Shown here: one piece after another, positions 57,850 to 64,000 of the stretch | Numbering within the stretch: the first letter of the stretch is position 1 | Layout of the letters: each line of letters opens with the position of its first letter | Origin: Antedon mediterranea | Taxonomy: Eukaryota > Echinodermata > Crinoidea > Comatulida > Antedonidae | Length of the DNA: 64,000 nt | Direction of reading: 5' to 3' | NCBI RefSeq assembly: GCF_964355755.1 | Contig: NC_092680.1 | Location: 15,477,001 to 15,541,000, forward strand | Notes under the pieces: model-generated | Told to the model about the DNA's origin: nothing | What the model saw: only the letters and a program-made list of their open reading frames with translations | Databases searched by the model: none | Translations under genes and position numbers: made by a program

Positions 57850-59140
57850 AGTGTGGAAAAAGACTATTTGATGTTATTTTCCCGGATGTTATGTAGTGCG
57901 GCGTCACCCAGCACTTCCGGAATCAATTTAATTTATAATAAAAACCTTAAATTTAAAAAAATGTTAAACCAACACATGAATGCATTGTCAGGATTGAGTG
58001 AAGTTTTCAACAAAAGACCAACAAAAATCAAACTATCTGAATACTTAATGTGTAATAATGATTTCTTCATACAGTAGAACGCTTCTTTTGGACTCTTTAT
58101 TTAGGAAACGCCATAAAACACCTTGCCGTGAATAAACGTCAATACAGTACATGTTTTAACACAACGGCCAAACCTATTCATGTAACATCCTAGAGGACAA
58201 TTGAAACAAACATGCAACAATATGTTTTTACTACAGCCAACCCTATTTAGGATCGAGACACCACTATTAAAGGACACCAAATGGTTTACTGTATGTAAGG
58301 ATGAACCTGAAGATTTATATCATTTTATGTTAAATTGTAAAGTACTACAAGAAGTGCGAATTTCAGAATTTGAATGCTTGGAACAAAACCTTAATGATTC
58401 TGGTCTTTCAGATCTATGGAATTCACTCCAGTTAAATAATTCAGAGGTTATCTTAATGATTATACTTGGTGGTGATTGTTCTGTTCTCATTCCAACAATG
58501 TCGATTAATATGGTAAACAAAGCCCATGACATTCTTGATAAATTCTGCAAATCATACCTTAAGAAAGCATGGGCCTTTAGACAACGTATCAAGTCTAACA
58601 TTATCGAATGATTTTTTTATATTTTTTATTGTATGTAATTTGGTTTGGTTATCTTACTTTGTTCTTTTTCTTTTTTTATAACAATTCTGTTTACAGTCAT
58701 CAAATAATTCACCACAGCTGAAATAATTTAATCTATGCTTTCCTGTTTATTGATGTCCCTAATTTGGGTTCCTAATTGTTCCTTATTATTTTTGCTGGTA
58801 GACACTGTGTATCAAGAATGTGTATATCTTAACATAGATTCTAAGTACTGTATATTCCTTTGTTCATATACTAATTGATATGCTAATTTAGTGTCCAAGC
58901 TTATGTATGTGGGTTGCATTTAATTGGTTTTAGTATTACAGTTTATTTTTAATTTGGTTTTATCGAACTTCCGTTTTATCTGAGTATTATCTGTTTTAAT
59001 CTAGTCTATCTTTATTTTTATACTCATATATTTTTATATTGTATGTTTAATTGTTTTAAGGATGCACCATTATTATGTGTGCCGCTGTTCAAAAAGCGTT
59101 TTCCAAAATAAATTATTATTATTATTATTATTATTATTAT
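57850..59140 (+). mobile_element. 5'-truncated LINE with (ATT)n tail
   Basis: Open segments 57853-58077 and 58201-58611 are separated by stops. The second includes CKDEPEDLYHFMLNC, the Cys/His knuckle of LINE C-termini, and ends KKAWAFRQRIKSN. It is followed by a ~480-bp 3'UTR, a terminal 'gcaccattattatgtgtgccgctgttc' block, AATAAA and an (ATT)n tail at 59113-59140. Best-preserved LINE in the window but still defective. Confidence 0.7.
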
Positions 59141-59149
59141 ACCTTACAT

Positions 59150-59990
59150 AATCATATTAAGTAAGTTTAATTAACATTAATAATTCTCTTTTTAATTTAT
59201 CTTGATTACAAATTAGACCAATCATTCTTTAACTTTATCTTACATTTGTATAACAATGAAATTCCACAAACAAATAATTAAACCGCAATGTATTCATTGC
59301 ATTATTTATTTAGCTCCAATCAATTGTTATTATTCATCATGATAGATGCCAATTAGCGTTAATTATTATTTGTAATTAAACATTCCAAACACATTGTTCA
59401 ATAGGTCTTTTAAATTCTTGATTTGCCTGCTTTGTTCAGCTATTCTTAATTAGGTTTGGATGAAGTTGGTTCAGTTCTTCACGGTTGGCTGAACTGAATG
59501 TGTTTTGATCAGCATTGCCATATGCCATTATAGTTATATTCATATGATAAAATGTGGTGTTCCAAGGTTAGAAAGTGACAAATTTTGATGCTCATTTGAT
59601 GACCATCTTATGCTTAAGTGCTGAATATTTAAACCCTACATAATGGGTTTTATTTCAAACAGAGCGCAACTATCAATATGCAAATCTTGTTTTTGTTTCC
59701 TCTCATTTGCATATTTAAAAAACAAATTTGATGGATGCAACGGTTTATTTTCAAGACTTTATTTGCATATTGTTTAAAGTAATGATTTCACAGATACAAA
59801 CTTCCGCATTATACTTCAAATAATGGCCTATGATTGGTCAATTGAATACCAGGGTAATAATTACAAAGTATCACTTGTGTGTTCTTCTAATGAAGAAAAT
59901 AATGTCTCCTGTTATTGGTGGTTTCATCGATGTTGGTTGTGAACTGAATAAAAAAATGTTAAAAAAATACAACAAATTGCATTCACACTG
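59150..59990. promoter_or_regulatory. Candidate regulatory stretch with POU octamers
   Basis: Three octamer sites lie within 91 bp: ATGCAAAT at 59678-59685, ATTTGCAT at 59705-59712 and ATTTGCAT at 59761-59768. Many TAATTA/ATTA-type words precede them (59160-59470). No coding potential. In AT-rich DNA such words can arise by chance, so this is a hypothesis. Confidence 0.3.
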
Positions 59991-60179
59991 CTTGAATTGA
60001 ACATGCAGTACTATTTGAAAGTAACTAATCTGGATACTTTTAGATGTCTAAATTCAAGCCACATCACACAGCACGGTTGCAATGGCTGGGTGCATCATGT
60101 TTGACTGCCCTGCTAACTCGTTCGCGATGAAGTATTTAAACTAGTTTAAAATTATTTTACAACTTTTTTTAGCAGTGTA

Positions 60180-60305
60180 CAATGCGACTCTACAGCTCAC
60201 TATGTCTGTCGGTTGGTCGGTCGGTTGGTTGGTCAGGTGGTTGGTATTAACACTAACTCATTTGAGCATGTGACTGCAGCCATGTATATGGCCTTGTTTG
60301 CTAAA
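60180..60305. repeat. Interspersed 'ggtcggtcggttgg' repeat, third copy
   Basis: Same block as 9518-9605 and 10726-10820, with flanks 'ctctacagctcactatgtc' and 'gactgcagccatgtatatggccttgtt'. Confidence 0.65.
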
Positions 60306-63120
60306 TTCTTACAGCTAACGATGTATTTTATTAGGCTTTTCATTCATTATTAATATTATTAGTACAGTAATAACATATGCTTTTTTTTCTTTAGTAATTA
60401 GCATTCTGTACAGTCACAGGTCATTAACATCCAACTTTAATTACTATTATACAACAAAAATAGTAGAAAAAGTATTGCAAATTAAGCCCACTTTTGTTAA
60501 AAATCCTTTTAGCAATACTCTGTTGGCTCATCAAACATATTAAAAGATATTATGCTATTATTGACAGTTATTAACTGTTATTATACAATAAGCCAACAGA
60601 TGTAATATAATTTTAAATCAACATTATAATTGCCACGACTCAAAACTGGTTTTGAGGGCACTAATTTGTAAGGCGCCATAGCTAGCTTAGTATGAGACGT
60701 GTGTCAACCATAACTACAAATACTACAAATAATAATAAAGAACAAAATATTAATTAATTGTTGTTGATTAACATCCATGGGTCAAATTGGAAATACCATT
60801 TTTTGTTAAAGTTGATTATTTCTGTACTATTGTTAATGTAAGAAAGTGAGCTGTTCTAAGCTTTAATAGGCATTTTATATTGGTAAGGTGGTCAGTTCCT
60901 TTTTCTGCGTGGTATGTATGATCTGAGAAGACCGTCTTAAATCACCTTAATTTTTTTATTATGAATTTGATTTGATACTGTTTTTGTTTTCCTTGTACTT
61001 TACACAAAATCTGTTTATAGTCATTGTTCATATTGCTTGTTCAAGGGTCTCTTTTTTCATTAAAATGAACTTTTTTTTGCAACCATAAGAAACCTAGAAA
61101 GGAGGCAAATGATGTTGGCTGTACTCTCCAGTCACCCTTTTACATCATGCATTTTTATCGATAGATGTATTCGTATTGCGTTAAATTAGACTAAGATCAT
61201 GTGCGACTCTCAATGGTAATTCTAATGCTACCTCCATTAACAACTGTTTTCTACTACCATTTAACTTTATCTTATGTATTTAGTACGGATTTAAAAACAT
61301 CTATTTTGCTTTTATAAATTCAAGCTATTAAGAGACTTTAAATCCAGTGCACTTGAATAGGACGCCAAAGTTAAGCCAGTCACTAAATAGATACGTCTTC
61401 AACAGTGATGGCAGGAATTGTTTATTTATTTAAACTAAAGAAAAAAATGTTTTCCGAAATAAAAGAAGTTGAAAATGAAATTGAAAGATGATTTTATCTA
61501 TTTTAATCTATTTTAATTTATAGATTATTGGTCCTTTAAATCTTTACAACCATGGAAATTGACTATAAACAATCCATTATTAGTTCCACCGTCAAATACT
61601 GATATTTATTTAAACTAAAGACAAAAATGTTTTCCGAAATAAAAGAAATTGAAAATGAAATTGAAAGAAGATTTTATCTATTTTAATCTATTTTATAGAT
61701 TATTGGTCCTTTATATCTTTACAACCATGGAAATTGACTATAAACAATCCGTTATTATTTCCACCGTCAAATACTGATATTGGTATAAAGATATTGTAAT
61801 TGCTAAAAATTGCCACAGCTTTAATGTCCCTTCACAATTTTTTTATAAACTTAAGAACGGTAAAGTATAAAGATTTTGTTTGTGCATATTTTTAAAAATA
61901 TCTGTAAAACTGAGAAAATCTCCTTTAATCTGTCATAACCTGATGTATCTTAATATTCTTTTCATTTGATTGGCTTATACAATAATCTTTATTTTATCTT
62001 GATTTACATATTTCTGCTTCAATCAGTTCTAAATAAATTCACTGAGTGAGAGTTGATTGTATAGGCTACTTATTATACCTTCTGCTTCCATTTAGTAAAT
62101 TAGTTATTTATCTTGACTCAGATAATTATAGTAGAACTCATATTAAGCGAACACCTTTAATAGGAGTGCCCCTTATAACAAGAATTTAGGAATTGTCAGT
62201 AGCTGAAGTAAAGCATATTTCCTCTAATTTATTAACTAAAAAATGTCCCTTTTATAAAGGAGAAGTTCTGTAGATTGTTGTTGTACAGTATTGTAGTGTA
62301 AAATAGCAAACGTAACAATGTCACTATTTTCATACAATCTCTCGCTCACCCCCCCCCCCCCCTAAAATGAAATACTGTAGTGCTTTTCAATGTAAAGAAC
62401 TGGCATAATAGAGAGTCCATATTAATAGTAATGTTATGTGTCTGTTATCATTTACATTTTGTTTGTATAGAGTGTTAGGTAGCTAGAATGAACATTAACT
62501 CTGTGGTCTATTACATTATTGCATACATAATCAGATAGATTTATCTTTATACTGTAGGCATATTCTCTCTTTATTTTTAATATTACTATAATTAACTTTA
62601 TATTTTCTTTATTTTTTATTAATTATTAATATTACATTACAAAATTATTCTCGGAATCATTTACTAGTATTATTTTAACTTATGTACATCTAATAATTAT
62701 TACAGCTACATTCATTCAAATGCACGTTATAACAGAACAGATTTTCAAATTACCGAAAAAATCTAAATATTTATGTGCTGTGCCTTTAGCAGTATTACTC
62801 AGTTTGTTGACCTTTGATCTGTTGTAAAGTCAATGTACGCTATATTTTATGAGGAGAATCAAAAGGAAACCAATTAGACAAAAACACGTACTGTATCTCC
62901 TTTGTTTAAAAAATTAGGATTTCTAGTATACTGTACCTCAACTGATAATTGCATGAATTTCACACTTACAGAAAAATCTAGCATTCAATTATATGCATCT
63001 GTATATGAGCATTAAAATCTTAAAGCTATACATTTTAAATTTAATTAAGTGGACTGCAATGGATGACTTTAGTTGGTCAACACAAATGATTTGCTAACAT
63101 GAACCAACCAACTACATTAC
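60306..63120. other. Gene-free stretch
   Basis: A ~190-bp direct repeat is present: 'atttatttaaactaaag.aaaaaatgttttccgaaataaaagaa.ttgaaaatgaaattgaaag' starts near 61420 and 61600. A poly-C run of 14 lies at 62349-62362. No gene seen. Confidence 0.55.
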
Positions 63121-63270
63121 ATACATTTGCCTCTCTCCATCCATGGGATTTGCCTTCGTCCATTTTCTTGTATTATCACTTGCCATTTTGTTTTTGTTAC
63201 TTTTGTCTTCTGGACGTGAATAAATGTTCTTTGAATTGAATTGAATTGAATTGAATTGAATTGAATTGAA
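63120..63270 (+). mobile_element. LINE 3' end with (TTGAA)n tail
   Basis: 'catttgcctctctccatccatgggatttgcc...ttctggacgtgaataaatgttc' followed by seven TTGAA units. Layout as at 38.3 and 59.1 kb with a different tail motif. Confidence 0.55.
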
Positions 63271-63644
63271 TGGTCTACAAATTGGTAACTGGTATTGATG
63301 AAAACTAAACTGCGCTGATTACGGCTGCAACATTATGGGAGTCATATTATTATTCCTGAAATAATTTTTTTTTTATGATTTGAAATGAGAGCGCCCTCTC
63401 AACAGAAGTGACACAATGTTACATCATTTAAAATATGTAAAATAGATTGGTGAAAACCATAAATCAATTATTTAAAATTCCTACAAATACAGTATCGATC
63501 AATATATATTATATAAATTATAATATAAGCAACATTTTTGTGTCTCATTACAATTTAAAGTAATGATCATCATGGTATCAACACTTTCTTTATTTCTGTG
63601 TGCCATGTGCTATAGTATTATAAATTCACAAGCATAACAAAATT

Positions 63645-63810
63645 CTAAACTGCCTATAAATGAAATACTGAAAATTAATTAATTTATCAACCATAGAGCT
63701 AGATAAAGGAAAGTTGTAAGAATAAAAAAGGCTGCTTCAACTGAGATTCGTACCCAGAGTCTTTTGCTTTACTCATACAGACATCCTATGGACCACTGAG
63801 GCTTTCATTG
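63645..63810 (-). mobile_element. Degenerate tRNA-derived SINE
   Basis: Minus-strand copy of the 35.4 kb SINE: 'aactgcctataaatgaaatactgaaaattaattaattt' tail, 'gctgcttcaactgagattcgtacccagag' T-arm region, and 'ctatggaccactgaggc' acceptor side. Several mutations in the tRNA fold. 63811-64000 shows nothing further. Confidence 0.65.
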
Positions 63811-64000
63811 TACCATTCAAATTCGATTAGATCGCGACTCTCACGAACACTTTGTTCTCAATTGTCACACAGGATCAATTTGGTTTACCCTCATCTTTGT
63901 ACGATGTGTGTCTATATAATACTGTATTTCATTTAGTATTTTTGATTTAGCTTGTTGCTTATTCTATTTGTATCTTCATTGAGATTCAGCTGCTGATACC

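Overview
The window is AT-rich nuclear DNA (roughly one third G+C by eye) from an animal. Genes have many small exons with GT/AG introns, AATAAA-like signals follow the 3' ends, and repeats dominate. The intronic word 'taggcctac' recurs constantly. This is familiar from marine deuterostomes, so an echinoderm is my best guess; that is an inference, not a proof.

Left third (about 2.2-24 kb): a secreted/membrane gene cluster made by an unequal tandem duplication. Unit A (about 2.2-14.6 kb) and unit B (about 14.9-22.15 kb) each carry, head to head, a minus-strand BRICHOS-domain gene (5 exons) and plus-strand RNase T2 exons 1-5. RNase exons 6-8 exist once, after unit B. The B RNase T2 gene is therefore complete (243 aa). 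The A copy lacks the second catalytic block, and its first catalytic His is Tyr. Each BRICHOS precursor ends with a furin-type RNKR site followed by a 20-22 residue Cys-rich tail. In copy A the cysteine spacing is C-x-C-x4-C-x-C, as in protegrin-like beta-hairpins. The cluster also holds a type I hammerhead ribozyme motif (15.36 kb) with two decayed relatives, a triplicated 1.2 kb RNase upstream region, and tRNA-derived SINEs.

First 2.2 kb: two head-to-tail copies (period 1525 bp) of a Helitron-like non-autonomous element.

Middle (24-30 kb): LINE reverse-transcriptase debris, a small intronless RING-like ORF, and several foldback/MITE elements.

Right half (30.1-53.5 kb): one gene, an ULK3-type serine/threonine kinase with two C-terminal MIT-like regions, 14 well-supported exons and a tentative fifteenth. 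Its introns are full of transposons: a 1.45 kb Mutator-like foldback element, TIR MITEs, SINEs, Helitron-like pieces and a 42-bp minisatellite array.

Last 10 kb: no confident host gene. It contains LINE 3' fragments on both strands, hairpin elements, simple repeats and an AT-rich stretch with clustered POU-octamer and homeodomain-like sites that may be regulatory.
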